Source of the DNA: an uncultured Tenacibaculum sp.
GTDB taxonomy: Bacteria; Bacteroidota; Bacteroidia; Flavobacteriales; Flavobacteriaceae
Direction of reading: 5' to 3'
Assembly: GCA_937922085.1 (NCBI GenBank)
Contig: CAKZVD010000015.1
Coordinates: forward strand, 1-53,962
DNA length: 53,962 nucleotides
The notes under the pieces are model-generated. The model ran no database searches. It was not told the DNA's origin and worked only from the letters and a program-made list of their open reading frames with translations. Positions 32,475-41,600 of the stretch are shown here, one piece after another. Position 1 is the first letter of the stretch. Every line of letters begins with the position of its first letter. Position numbers and translations under genes: made by a program.

Positions 32475-33740
32475 TTAAAGCGTATTTAAAACCTTTTCTA
32501 TAGTTGTGTAAACTTTGTTTAATTGTTCAGGTAAAATAACATAAGGTACTTGAATATAAATAGTGTTTCCTAAAGGCCTTAAAAAGACACCTTCTTTCAT
32601 AAAAGAAGTTAATAAAACATCTCTTAAAGCACCATAACGATCCATATTTGTATCTAAATCTAAAGCAAAAATAACACCTAACTGTCTAGTTGTTTTTACT
32701 TTTGGATGATTTTTAATGCGTGCACTAAATTTTTCGTGTTCAGTACTTATATTTTGAATGTTCTTCTGAATTTCATCAGAAGTTAATAATTCAATACTAG
32801 CAATAGAAGCAGCACAACCAATAGGGTTAGCAGAATAAGTATGACAGTGAAAATAACCTTTAGCAATATCATTACTTAAAAAAGCATCATAAATTTTTTG
32901 AGTACAAGAAGTAATTGCCATAGGTACCATTCCACCTGTTAGTGCTTTACTTAAACAAATGATATCTGGTTTCGTATCCATGTAATCTGAAGCAAAATTT
33001 TTACCCGTTTTACCAAAACCAGTCATCACTTCATCAGCAATGGTAATAATATTATTTTCTTTACAGAATTTTAAAATTTTATTTAAGCCTTCACTATCAT
33101 GAATTTTCATTCCTGCAGCTCCTTGTACTAAAGGTTCGTATACAAAAGCAGCTACACTTTTTGTTGAAACAATTTCTTGTAATTGTTTTAAAATAGTTTC
33201 ATGATTGGTTTTGTTTGGTGTGGGTATTCGTTGTACATCAATTAGGAAATCTTCAAAAGGACCATTATAAACTGAAAGCCCAGAGGTAGACATGGCACCG
33301 AAAGTATCACCATGAAATCCGTTTTCAAAAGCAATGAAATCAATACGTTTATCATCTTTATTAAAATAATATTGTAATGCCATTTTTATAGCAGATTCTA
33401 CGGCAGTAGAACCATTATCATTAAAGAAAATTTTAGATTGATTATCAGGGAGTATGTCAATCAACTTCTCTGAGAGTTCAACTGCAGCAGGATGTGTAAA
33501 ATCGCTAAACATCACTTGATCTAACTGTTGCATTTGAGCATGAACTTTATCAATAATATAGTCATTACAATGACCAAACATACAAGTATACCAAGAAGAA
33601 ATAGCATCGATATATTCATTTCCATGCTCATCTGTTAGCATACAACCTTTGGCTTTCACAATACCTAAACTATTTGGGTGGGTTTGATGTTGTTTTAATG
33701 GGTGCCAAATATGTTTTTTATCTCTTTCTGTTAGTGTCAT
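32475..33740 (-). CDS. bioA: 7,8-diaminononanoate synthase (BioA)
   Basis: 421-aa class III PLP aminotransferase converting 7-keto-8-aminopelargonate (KAPA) to 7,8-diaminononanoate. Start MTLTERDKKHIWHPLKQH is the standard BioA N-terminus; a TTG eight codons upstream is rejected. Motifs are SSWYTCMFGHCND, SDFTHPAAVELSEKL, FFNDNGSTAVESAIKMAL, FHGDTFGAMSTSG, IADEVMTGFGKTG and the PLP lysine in CLSKALTGGMVPM. Downstream of a lipoprotein gene by about 40 bp and upstream of the ketoacyl synthase by 86 bp. Confidence 0.96.
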   Translation of the reverse strand: MTLTERDKKHIWHPLKQHQTHPNSLGIVKAKGCMLTDEHGNEYIDAISSWYTCMFGHCNDYIIDKVHAQMQQLDQVMFSDFTHPAAVELSEKLIDILPDNQSKIFFNDNGSTAVESAIKMALQYYFNKDDKRIDFIAFENGFHGDTFGAMSTSGLSVYNGPFEDFLIDVQRIPTPNKTNHETILKQLQEIVSTKSVAAFVYEPLVQGAAGMKIHDSEGLNKILKFCKENNIITIADEVMTGFGKTGKNFASDYMDTKPDIICLSKALTGGMVPMAITSCTQKIYDAFLSNDIAKGYFHCHTYSANPIGCAASIASIELLTSDEIQKNIQNISTEHEKFSARIKNHPKVKTTRQLGVIFALDLDTNMDRYGALRDVLLTSFMKEGVFLRPLGNTIYIQVPYVILPEQLNKVYTTIEKVLNTL

Positions 33741-33779
33741 AGTTTTTATATAAAAATGTATCAAATATTAAAAGAATAC

Positions 33780-34484
33780 TTATTTTTTTCCCTTTTCTAA
33801 AAACGTTGCTATTTGTTTTCCAATTTCATGGATAGTTAACAAAACAGCTTTGTTTTTTATTCGATAAGTGCTTTCTCTAATATTCAAATCAGTGTCGTTT
33901 TTCTTGTCTTGAAAATCTTTAGTGATAATTGTAGTAAAAGGAATTAAACCTGTTTTAACATCCAGAATTATTAATTGTGTTGTAGCAAAAGCTTTTATGG
34001 TTGTTTTTGAAAATAACTTATCGTTGGAATAAATGTCACTATTTATGTTATATATAACAACAAAATTAGATTGAGTTCTAACAGCAGATTCTCTAATGTT
34101 TGTAAAAGTCGGATTTTTTGAAATTAAAAAAGTTGGTATTGTTGAGGTGCTTTTTACCTTAGGAGAACTTCTAAATTGTTCAGTAAATAAGTTTAAGTAT
34201 TGTTGTTGTGATTTTAAATAATTCTCATTAGACCAATAATAGTTTCTTTGGTTTTCTGAATTTTCAATTTTAACAAAAGCAACATTTAAAATATCTGGTA
34301 AATTATAATTTCCATCTAATATTTCTTGTATGCTTTTCTCAGATATCGTTGAGTTTTTGTCATGAAATAATGATTTAGTAATTGGAGGTGTATTATTAGT
34401 ATAGTTATTAAAATTACTTGTTGGTTTTGTAGACATACAAGAAGTAAGAATAATTATAATGAATGTTAATACTATTCTTTTCAT
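33780..34484 (-). CDS. Lipoprotein embedded in the biotin operon
   Basis: 234 aa with a lipoprotein signal (MKRIVLTFIIIILTSC, lipidated Cys at 16). The mature part has an Asn/Thr/Ser-rich linker and then a mixed domain: ILNVAFVKIENSENQRNYYW, QSNFVVIYNINSDIY, TIKAFATTQLIILDVKTGLI and IHEIGKQIATFLEKGKK. The pattern resembles proteins that sense or assemble at the envelope, but I do not recognise a family. It is oddly placed between bioD and bioA, 42 bp after bioD, so it is likely co-transcribed with biotin genes. Confidence 0.75.
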   Translation of the reverse strand: MKRIVLTFIIIILTSCMSTKPTSNFNNYTNNTPPITKSLFHDKNSTISEKSIQEILDGNYNLPDILNVAFVKIENSENQRNYYWSNENYLKSQQQYLNLFTEQFRSSPKVKSTSTIPTFLISKNPTFTNIRESAVRTQSNFVVIYNINSDIYSNDKLFSKTTIKAFATTQLIILDVKTGLIPFTTIITKDFQDKKNDTDLNIRESTYRIKNKAVLLTIHEIGKQIATFLEKGKK

Positions 34485-34526
34485 TACTTAGTTTTGTATA
34501 TTAAATGATTAATTTTTCTTGTGTAT

Positions 34527-35135
34527 TTATAATTTATTTCTAAATAAGTCTGCATATTCTTTAATTACATTTTTATCGAAATAAGGTTCTTCTTCTATAC
34601 GACCAATTATAGTAATTCCACTCATTTTTTTAATAATATCTTCAGTAGTTTTATGTTCATTACCACTAAAAATTAATGATACATCAAATCCTTTTTCTTT
34701 TAATAATTTTAAGGTAAGTAGGGTGTGGTTAATACTCCCTAAATAATGACGAGAAACTACAATTACTTTATAATTAGGTTGAATAAGATCTAAAATAGTA
34801 TGCTCATTATTTAGAGGTACTAATAATCCGCCAGCACCTTCTATAACTAAATGATTTTCTGTTTTAGGTTCGATAATATTGTTTACATCGATGGTTATAT
34901 TATCTATTTCAGCAGAAGCATGCGGACTCATTGGTGTTTGCAAAGCATAACTGTTCTTGTGAAAAACAGATTTTTTATTAGAGATTAGTTCTTTTACTTT
35001 ATGGCTGTCAGAATGTGTTAAATCACCAGCCTGAATAGGTTTCCAATAATCTGCTTCTAAAGCTTCAGTTATAATAGCAGAAGCAATTGTTTTTCCTACT
35101 TCAGTAGAAATACCTGTTATAAAATAGTTGCTCAT
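34527..35135 (-). CDS. bioD: Dethiobiotin synthetase
   Basis: 202-aa ATP-dependent carboxylase closing the ureido ring of dethiobiotin. The P-loop reads GISTEVGKT (residues 8-16), followed by YWKPIQAGD, TPMSPHASAEI, LVIEGAGGLLVPL and VVSRHYLGSINHTLLTL. Its start overlaps the DUF2007 gene stop by 4 bp, indicating translational coupling. Confidence 0.95.
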   Translation of the reverse strand: MSNYFITGISTEVGKTIASAIITEALEADYWKPIQAGDLTHSDSHKVKELISNKKSVFHKNSYALQTPMSPHASAEIDNITIDVNNIIEPKTENHLVIEGAGGLLVPLNNEHTILDLIQPNYKVIVVSRHYLGSINHTLLTLKLLKEKGFDVSLIFSGNEHKTTEDIIKKMSGITIIGRIEEEPYFDKNVIKEYADLFRNKL

Positions 35136-35512
35136 TTAAATATAGTTTTGCAAGTATTACAAATTAATTTTTGAGATTCAAAGAAAGGAAAAAGCATGAA
35201 AAATAAATTCTTTCTTTGAAGATCGGCAGTTAGTATTTTGGTAGAGTTACATTGTGGACAATGAATGTCATTTCCAATTTTGTCCTTTTTATAACTTCTT
35301 ATTTTATCGTAAATCTCAGAAGCTTTTTCTAAATCATTATTTTTAACTAACAATTTTACCCCTCCAATTGCTTGACTAATTAAAGGATCAGAATCTATTG
35401 TTTTTTCATCCATAAGCATGGTTCGAATATTTTCAGAATCTAATTTAGCTTTTACTAAATGGGCTTCTGTTGAATATTCAAAAATGGCTAAAATTGTAAA
35501 ATCATCTTTCAT
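35132..35512 (-). CDS. DUF2007 protein with C-terminal zinc ribbon
   Basis: 126 aa. N-terminal DUF2007 (putative signal-transducing) region, residues about 3-72: TILAIFEYSTEAHLVKAKLD, IRTMLMDEKTID, IGGVKLLVKNNDLEKASEIY. The C-terminus adds a zinc ribbon with CPQC and CNTC. It sits between bioF and bioD, 12 bp after bioF and overlapping bioD by 4 bp. A regulatory or sensing role in the operon is conceivable but unproven; such small proteins are frequently found next to unrelated genes. Confidence 0.78.
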   Translation of the reverse strand: MKDDFTILAIFEYSTEAHLVKAKLDSENIRTMLMDEKTIDSDPLISQAIGGVKLLVKNNDLEKASEIYDKIRSYKKDKIGNDIHCPQCNSTKILTADLQRKNLFFMLFPFFESQKLICNTCKTIFK

Positions 35513-35524
35513 CTAGGATGTATT

Positions 35525-36670
35525 TTAAACAAAAGTAGCTAACTGTTCTAAAACAGCAGTAATTTCTTTAGTAGAATTGTAACTATGTAAACAAAAACGA
35601 AGCCTTTCTTTTCCTTTTGCTACAGTAGGAGATAAAATAGGTTTTATATTAAAGCCTTTTTCTTGTAGCTGTTTTGCTATTTGAATTGTTTTTTCGTTAC
35701 CAGAGATAATGCAACAGTGAATTGTAGACTTACTTTTAATAAATAAATGATCAATATTTAATCTTTTAATTTCAGTTAAGAAATGATCGATGTTTTTATG
35801 AAGTGTATGAAGAATATCGTTTGATAAATGTTTATAAGCAACTTGTATAGTAGCAATTGAATGTGGAGATAAACCAGTAGTATAAATAAAACTTCTAGAA
35901 AAATTCATTAAATATTGGTATAGTTTTTTACTTCCTAAGATTGCAGCGCCATGACAACCTAAGCCTTTTCCGAAAGTTACAATACGAGCAAAAATATCGT
36001 TTTCTATATTTAATAATTGTGAAAGTCCACAACCTTTGTTTCCAAAAACACCTAAAGAATGCGCTTCGTCAATAATTATACGGACTTTATACTTTTTTGC
36101 AATTGAAATGATTTTTTCTAAATCAGGAGACCCCCCATCCATAGAAAATACAGATTCTGTAACAAGATAAATTTCGCTGTTTGATATCGAAATTTGTTCA
36201 ATATGATTTTTAATTACTTTTTCTAAATGAACAGTATCATTGTGTTTAAATTTATACGATTTGGCATTTGAAAGTTGTATGCCATCTCTAATAGATGCAT
36301 GACATAATTCATCATAAATAATAATATCTCCACGCTGCGGAACAGAAGAAAAGAACCCAAGATTAGCATCATAACCAGAGTTAAAAATTAATGCTTTTTC
36401 AGTGTTATGAAAATTAGCAATTAATAGTTCTGTTTCTTCATACAGTTTATGATTTCCAGAAATTAATCTAGAACCTGTAGCTCCATTAATTTTGAGTTGA
36501 GAATCAATTAAATATTGATGTGTTTCATTAAAAATAACTGTTGATTTAGCAAAACCTAAATAATCATTTGAATAGAAATCAATACCATTCAAAGATGTGT
36601 TTAAACTTCGTAAAGAGTTAGAAAGTTCTCTGTTAGTAAGTTTTTGCCTTAATTTTTCTGGAAATTTCAT
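35525..36670 (-). CDS. bioF: 8-amino-7-oxononanoate synthase (BioF-type)
   Basis: 381-aa PLP enzyme joining pimeloyl-thioester and alanine to KAPA. The PLP site is VTFGKGLGCHGAAILGSKKL; other motifs are DFYSNDYLGFAK, GATGSRLISGNHKLYEETE, FNSGYDANLGFFSS, DELCHASIRDGIQLS, VTESVFSMDGG and IIDEAHSLGVFG. Start ATG at 36670; a full -7 element ends only about 6 bases upstream, so the transcript may be nearly leaderless. First gene of the biotin run. The related serine palmitoyltransferase family is less likely given the operon. Confidence 0.93.
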   Translation of the reverse strand: MKFPEKLRQKLTNRELSNSLRSLNTSLNGIDFYSNDYLGFAKSTVIFNETHQYLIDSQLKINGATGSRLISGNHKLYEETELLIANFHNTEKALIFNSGYDANLGFFSSVPQRGDIIIYDELCHASIRDGIQLSNAKSYKFKHNDTVHLEKVIKNHIEQISISNSEIYLVTESVFSMDGGSPDLEKIISIAKKYKVRIIIDEAHSLGVFGNKGCGLSQLLNIENDIFARIVTFGKGLGCHGAAILGSKKLYQYLMNFSRSFIYTTGLSPHSIATIQVAYKHLSNDILHTLHKNIDHFLTEIKRLNIDHLFIKSKSTIHCCIISGNEKTIQIAKQLQEKGFNIKPILSPTVAKGKERLRFCLHSYNSTKEITAVLEQLATFV

Positions 36671-36675
36671 CTTAG

Positions 36676-36683
36676 CAAAAATA
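36676..36683 (-). promoter_or_regulatory. -7 promoter element of the biotin run
   Basis: Reads TATTTTTG on the minus strand, a full TAnnTTTG match, ending 6 bases before the bioF ATG. Predicted leader is only 0-4 nt, unlike most genes of the window. Confidence 0.4.
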
Positions 36684-36803
36684 CTAAAAGCAATGTCTTA
36701 TTTATGAGTATAAGAAATAGAAAGTTAATAATTACCAATATTCGATTCTCTAATCTAAATGTTATTTGATTTATAATTAAATCTTATAATATTTTTAATA
36801 TAA

Positions 36804-37238
36804 TTATTTCTTTAAAACAACACCCCTACCGCCATACATATGAACAGCTAAAGCACTAAATTCTTCTTGTACAACCTCTGTTTTTATGTTATATCTTTTA
36901 GCTATTTCTTTCAGTTCTTTTTTTACTGCCGAATTTTTACTCATTGCGATTCCTGCTATAATAAAAACAGCTAAAACAATAATTCCTACAATTGAAATTT
37001 CTATGTTTTTTATGTTTTCATAAGTATTATAATCATAAGATCTACCAGCTAAAAAAATATTATGAATTAAAAATAGTACGCCAATTAATAGGAAAGGAAT
37101 TCTAACATACGTTTCCATAGCAGCAGATTCGCCATAAAGATCTAAAGGAACTTGTAGTTTTTCTTTAGGAACTTTTGCTATAATTTCAAATTTAATCTCT
37201 TCTTGCGAATTCTCTTCTGAATGATTTGTGACTTCCAT
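36804..37238 (-). CDS. Small two-helix membrane protein
   Basis: 144 aa with an acidic N-terminus (MEVTNHSEENSQEEIKFEII) and two membrane helices (about 47-64: IPFLLIGVLFLIHNIFLAG; 80-99: IEISIVGIIVLAVFIIAGIA), then a basic helical C-terminus ending VHMYGGRGVVLKK. Not recognised. It lies between bioF and the glycerate kinase gene on the same strand, about 130 bp from bioF, with no sign of coupling to either. Confidence 0.65.
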   Translation of the reverse strand: MEVTNHSEENSQEEIKFEIIAKVPKEKLQVPLDLYGESAAMETYVRIPFLLIGVLFLIHNIFLAGRSYDYNTYENIKNIEISIVGIIVLAVFIIAGIAMSKNSAVKKELKEIAKRYNIKTEVVQEEFSALAVHMYGGRGVVLKK

Positions 37239-37346
37239 TTTAATACTTTTTTATAGTTATAGGATAAAAATATGATGTAAACAGATGTTTTTATACAAAG
37301 AAGTAATATTTGCTAAGGTTTAATTTATATTAGAAGAAATTAAAGG

Positions 37347-38468
37347 TTAATGGATGTTGGTAATGAAGTTTTTAGCGATGTTTAATAAGTGCACTTTAGT
37401 ATTGTTAAAAGCATCTTCTTTATTTTTTGCGATACGAATAATCTCATCAGCGTAATCAATATTTAAATCCTTCAAATCAGATTTACTAGTTGTTATTTCA
37501 CCACAAATAACTGCCACTTTGTTTTTAGTTTTCCTAACTTTTAAAATACCTTGAATCGTTTTCCCTGATTCAGTTTGAGGGTCTAACTTCCCTTCACCAG
37601 TTACAATCCAATCAGCATTTTCAATCTTTTTTTCAAAATCAGCTAATTCTTGAATAAGTTTGTATCCAGAAATTAGTTTTCCTTTTAAAAACACATTACA
37701 CCCTACGCCCATTCCTCCAGCTGCGCCACCACCAATTATAGTTTCACATCTTGTATTAAAAAAAGTATTTATGATTTTAGAAAAACCAATCAATCCTTTT
37801 TCTAATAAATCAATAGAGTCATCGGAAGCACCTTTTTGTTTAGCGTATATTTTAGCTGCACCATTAACACCGTATAACGGATTGTTGACATCACAAGCTA
37901 TTTTGAAGTCGACATTATAAAGTTCAGGTATTACATCTGTATCTACAATCGTAGTAATTTTTGATAAATTCTTTCCTATGGGAATTATGCTGTTTCCATT
38001 GTTGTCTAAAAAACGGTACCCTAAGGCGCTTGCCATACCAATGCCACAATCGTTAGTGGCACTTCCTCCTAAACCTAAAATGATTTTTTTAGCTCCTTTA
38101 CGAATCGCATTTTTGATCAATTCACCGGTCCCATAAGTTGTTGCTTCTATTACATTTAAAGAAGCTTCAGGTATTAATTTAACACCAGAGGCTTCTGCCA
38201 TTTCTATAAAAGCTGTTTTGTGTTTGCTTGAATACAAATACGTTGCTTCTACAGATTGAAAAAAAGGATTGTTTACTTTTAATTTTATAAAACTGCCTCC
38301 TAAATAATGATGAATAATTTCTATGGTACCATCTCCACCGTCTGCTAATGGTATACTAAGTACTTTTGTATTAGGTAAAGTTGATAGAATAGCTTCTTTA
38401 AAAATTTCGCAAAATTCAAAAGAAGACAAAGTTCCTTTAAATTTATCTGGAGCAATTACAATTTTCAT
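37347..38468 (-). CDS. Glycerate kinase (GlxK/GarK class)
   Basis: 373 aa from the ATG at 38468 (MKIVIAPDKFKGTLSSFE, the diagnostic N-terminus); a TTG 16 codons upstream would overlap the symporter gene and is rejected. Family motifs: PLADGGDGTIE, IEMAEASGVKLIPEA, GLGGSATNDCGIGMASALGY, GAAGGMGVGCNVFLKG and WIVTGEGKLDPQTESGKT. Enzymes of this class phosphorylate D-glycerate, usually at C2. It lies 10 bp downstream of the symporter and ends the locus with TonB receptor, GH63 hydrolase and SSS symporter, so the glycerate is expected to come from that hydrolase. Confidence 0.94.
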   Translation of the reverse strand: MKIVIAPDKFKGTLSSFEFCEIFKEAILSTLPNTKVLSIPLADGGDGTIEIIHHYLGGSFIKLKVNNPFFQSVEATYLYSSKHKTAFIEMAEASGVKLIPEASLNVIEATTYGTGELIKNAIRKGAKKIILGLGGSATNDCGIGMASALGYRFLDNNGNSIIPIGKNLSKITTIVDTDVIPELYNVDFKIACDVNNPLYGVNGAAKIYAKQKGASDDSIDLLEKGLIGFSKIINTFFNTRCETIIGGGAAGGMGVGCNVFLKGKLISGYKLIQELADFEKKIENADWIVTGEGKLDPQTESGKTIQGILKVRKTKNKVAVICGEITTSKSDLKDLNIDYADEIIRIAKNKEDAFNNTKVHLLNIAKNFITNIH

Positions 38469-38478
38469 AAGTCTGTTA

Positions 38479-40182
38479 TTAACTAAATAGTTGAGGGATA
38501 AAAAGACTAAACACAAGTATAATTATGAAAAAACTTAAAAGAATAAAGGTTTCTTTGGTTGCTATTGTAGATAAAGTTACACGATATGGTGTTCCTATTT
38601 TTTTTGCAGGAACTTTAGAGGTGATTTTACTAACTATCATAGCAAAAACAACAGCGATAACAAAACCAGTTAAGTTATACCAAATCCAAAATAAATCTGG
38701 AACGTTATGTATTTCTATACTCGCTAATGCTTTGTGTATATTTTCGTTTCCTGAATAAAAATTACCTTTATTTATAAAGTATGTAAGTTCTGGTAAATAT
38801 TTGAAAATTAAGTTAATAAGAACAGCTGTTATAATAGCTACATTCATACCAATATGATTCACTTTTTTAAAAAAGATAGCAATTACAAAAGCGGCTAAAA
38901 TTGGACCGTAAAATAATGAAGAAATGGAATTGATAAGTTCAATAACGGTACTTTGACTATTACCAAATAAATAAGCTGCTAGAATACAAACAACACCCCA
39001 AAAAACAACCAAGGCCTTTGAAATAATCATGTATCTCTTTTCTGACATCTTTTCTTTATTATTAAAAAAGTCTTCAATAGTAACAGCACTTAAAGAGTTT
39101 ATTGTTGAACTTAAAGTAGACATAGCAGCAGATATAACACCAATCATTAAAAGTCCGATTAAACCATTAGGTAAATATTTTATAATAAAAACAGGAATCA
39201 TTAAATCTGGTTTAATACCGTTTTTAGCGTATTCAAGAGGATAATGTGTTTTAGTTATTTCTTCTATGCTGCTATAAAACTCAGGAATGTTACTTACTAA
39301 ATAACCAATAATTAATCCCATGACACAGTATATAAATACCACAGGAAATCTTAATAAACCATTGGCTAACAATAGTTTTTTAATAGTGCTATCATCTTTT
39401 GCTGATAGTAATCTTTGTGCTTGTGTTTGGTCAGTTCCGTAATAAGATAAGTATAGAAAAATACCTCCTAACAACATTGGAAAAAAACCATAGTTTTCAT
39501 TGTTTTGAATTCCAAAGTTTTTAATATCGATCACTTGCAAACGTTCAGGATTAAAACCTTTAAAATCACCCAAATCTTGAAGCATACCATAACCTACAAT
39601 TAAACAGATAATAAGACCAGAGAATAAAATAATCATTTGTATAGCATCTCCCCAAACAACAGCTTTCATTCCTCCTTGATAAGAATAAATTAATGTTACT
39701 ACACTAATAATAAGTAAAGTTAGGTGAAAACTAATACCTACTACTGCTTGAATAATTAATGCCATAGTAAATACCATAACACCAGTACCTAAGGCTCTAC
39801 TTATTTGAAAAACAAGGCTAATTAGTTTTCTTGTAGAAGAAGAAAAACGTTTTTCTAAATATTCATATACGCTTACAATTCCTGATTTGTACAATGGTGG
39901 AATAATAAATAACATGATACCAATCATGGCCAAAGGAACACCAAATTCAAAGGTAAGCCATTTCATACCACCACCATTTTTTAAACCGACAAAAGCTGGA
40001 GCCGATATAAAACTGATGGCAGACAATTGAGTAGCCATAGTAGATAAACTTAAAGGAAACCAGCTAAGGCTTTTTCCTCCTAAAAAATAATCTTTAGAAT
40101 CTTTGTTTTCTTTAAAGAAATATCCCATACCTATAAAAGATATTAGATATATTAATATTAGAGAATAGTCTAGCCAGTTCAT
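38479..40182 (-). CDS. Sodium/solute symporter (SSS family)
   Basis: 567 aa with 13-14 membrane helices. SSS landmarks include DYFLGGKSLSWFPLSLSTMATQLSAISFISAP, WGDAIQMIILFSGL, GVISAAMSTLSSTINSLSAV and NSISSLFYGPILAAFVIAIF. This clade resembles sugar or glycoside transporters (SGLT-like). It sits between the GH63 hydrolase (27-bp gap) and the glycerate kinase (10-bp gap), so it probably brings the intact glycoside, or a product, into the cytoplasm. The substrate is inferred from context. Confidence 0.92.
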   Translation of the reverse strand: MNWLDYSLILIYLISFIGMGYFFKENKDSKDYFLGGKSLSWFPLSLSTMATQLSAISFISAPAFVGLKNGGGMKWLTFEFGVPLAMIGIMLFIIPPLYKSGIVSVYEYLEKRFSSSTRKLISLVFQISRALGTGVMVFTMALIIQAVVGISFHLTLLIISVVTLIYSYQGGMKAVVWGDAIQMIILFSGLIICLIVGYGMLQDLGDFKGFNPERLQVIDIKNFGIQNNENYGFFPMLLGGIFLYLSYYGTDQTQAQRLLSAKDDSTIKKLLLANGLLRFPVVFIYCVMGLIIGYLVSNIPEFYSSIEEITKTHYPLEYAKNGIKPDLMIPVFIIKYLPNGLIGLLMIGVISAAMSTLSSTINSLSAVTIEDFFNNKEKMSEKRYMIISKALVVFWGVVCILAAYLFGNSQSTVIELINSISSLFYGPILAAFVIAIFFKKVNHIGMNVAIITAVLINLIFKYLPELTYFINKGNFYSGNENIHKALASIEIHNVPDLFWIWYNLTGFVIAVVFAMIVSKITSKVPAKKIGTPYRVTLSTIATKETFILLSFFIIILVFSLFIPQLFS

Positions 40183-40209
40183 AAAAGTAGTATTGGTTTT
40201 AAAAGAATA

Positions 40210-41523
40210 TTATTCGTTTAATAAGTCAATTAATAATGCTGCGCTCCATGAAAAATTGTTTCCACCATACCCAGCAGCTTGCTTTTCACTTATTTCTTTT
40301 CTTGCATCAAAATATTCATAAAAACCATTCTTTTCAATAATTTCTATCGATTCTTTTTTAATTCTTTCAGCAATGTGAGTATAATCATATTTTTTTAAAC
40401 CATGATATAGCAGCCAGTTTAGGTTAATCCATACAGGACCTCTCCAATATTTTTTAGGATTAAATCTTTCGTGTGTTGGATCAAACGAAGCACATAAATA
40501 TTGATGTTCGTTTCCAAATTTTTTCATCATGGTATAAATCAATTTTTCTGCACGTTCTTTTGTCGGGATTTCTGCATGCAAAGGACTAAAAGAAGAAGAA
40601 CTTACATAGCGTAATAATTTACCTTTTCTTAAATCATAATGACAATAAGCACCTAATTTTTCATCAAACAGTTTTGAGTTGAAATTGCGAATAGATTTTT
40701 GAGTAAGTGATTTTAGTTTTTCAACTTTTTCTTCATAACCTCCAATTAATTCATACAATCTAATTAAGGCCTTGTTTGAGCTTATTAAAACACTATTGAA
40801 TAATGGATCTTGAACCAAAAAAGGAGAAAACTCAGCAATTTTAGCATCATCGTAATTGTGTTTTTTTGCAATTTCTATAATATGTAAATAATGATCGTAT
40901 TCTCTTTTACTAGGTCTTTGCGATGCGTCTACATGTCCTGTGTCTTTTCTTTTAAATTCTAATGATGGAGAATCCATGGTATCCCAGATATCGTCCCAAA
41001 TTGGAGAATTGTCTGTACCCGATTCCCAGTTATGGTATATATAAGCTAAGCCTTCATCTAAAGGATCTCTATGGTTGTAAAAATATAGACTAAAGTTATA
41101 AATAGCATCAATGTTTTCTTTAATAAAACGAATCATAGCTTCTTTGTTTTCTGCTATCTCATACATTCGTTCTAAAGCAATTCCCAATACATGAGGTTGT
41201 GTCATGCCTGTTGTAGGAACATTGGTGTTAGAAAGTTTACTTAAATCTGATCGATGAAAATTTGGACCAGGAAAGTAAGTATCACTTTTATTATGAAAGA
41301 TAATGTGAGGAATAAAACCATTGGACCATTGCGAATCAATTAATGTTTTAATCTCTTTTTTTGCTTTTTCCATGTCAAAATGAGCAAATCCTATGGCGAT
41401 AAAACCAGAATCCCAATTCCATTGGAAAGGATATAACCCTTTGCAAGGAATTGTAAAGCCTTTCTCTTGAAAGTTGTTTAATAAAATTTCTTTGGCTTTA
41501 GTAAGTAATTGTTGATGTTTCAT
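40210..41523 (-). CDS. GH63-family glycosidase, glycosylglycerate hydrolase-like
   Basis: 437 aa from the ATG at 41523 (MKHQQLLTKAKEILLNN); an ATG at 41547 would place MLFIKKIF before it, but that segment is encoded by the hairpin and T-run upstream. The (alpha/alpha)6 glycosidase pattern is visible: LYPFQWNWDSGFIAIGFAHF, NWESGTDNSPIWDD (candidate acid Asp near 171), KYWRGPVWINLNWLLYHGL and FYEYFDARKE (candidate base Glu near 403) with GYGGNNFSWSAALL. The size and these blocks resemble bacterial glucosylglycerate/mannosylglycerate hydrolases. No signal peptide, so it should work in the cytoplasm. Next to a glycerate kinase and a symporter. Other short GH63/GH37-like alpha-glycosidases are the alternative. 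Confidence 0.82.
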   Translation of the reverse strand: MKHQQLLTKAKEILLNNFQEKGFTIPCKGLYPFQWNWDSGFIAIGFAHFDMEKAKKEIKTLIDSQWSNGFIPHIIFHNKSDTYFPGPNFHRSDLSKLSNTNVPTTGMTQPHVLGIALERMYEIAENKEAMIRFIKENIDAIYNFSLYFYNHRDPLDEGLAYIYHNWESGTDNSPIWDDIWDTMDSPSLEFKRKDTGHVDASQRPSKREYDHYLHIIEIAKKHNYDDAKIAEFSPFLVQDPLFNSVLISSNKALIRLYELIGGYEEKVEKLKSLTQKSIRNFNSKLFDEKLGAYCHYDLRKGKLLRYVSSSSFSPLHAEIPTKERAEKLIYTMMKKFGNEHQYLCASFDPTHERFNPKKYWRGPVWINLNWLLYHGLKKYDYTHIAERIKKESIEIIEKNGFYEYFDARKEISEKQAAGYGGNNFSWSAALLIDLLNE

Positions 41524-41544
41524 GAAGATTTTTTTGATAAAAAG

Positions 41545-41575
41545 CATTGACTTTATATTGTTTATAAAGTCAATG
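41545..41575 (-). terminator. 13-bp perfect hairpin between TonB receptor and GH63 gene
   Basis: CATTGACTTTATA and TATAAAGTCAATG pair perfectly around five bases; on the minus strand the stem is followed by CTTTTTATC. It resembles an attenuator that would lower expression of the three downstream genes relative to the receptor. It covers the ATG at 41547, supporting 41523 as the GH63 start. Confidence 0.6.
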
Positions 41576-41600
41576 TCATAATAAAAGAGGAATTATATGA

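Noticed and set aside
38525..39244. Plus-strand frames within the symporter gene
   Set aside because: Mirror images of membrane-helix codons of the SSS symporter; no promoter and no family match.
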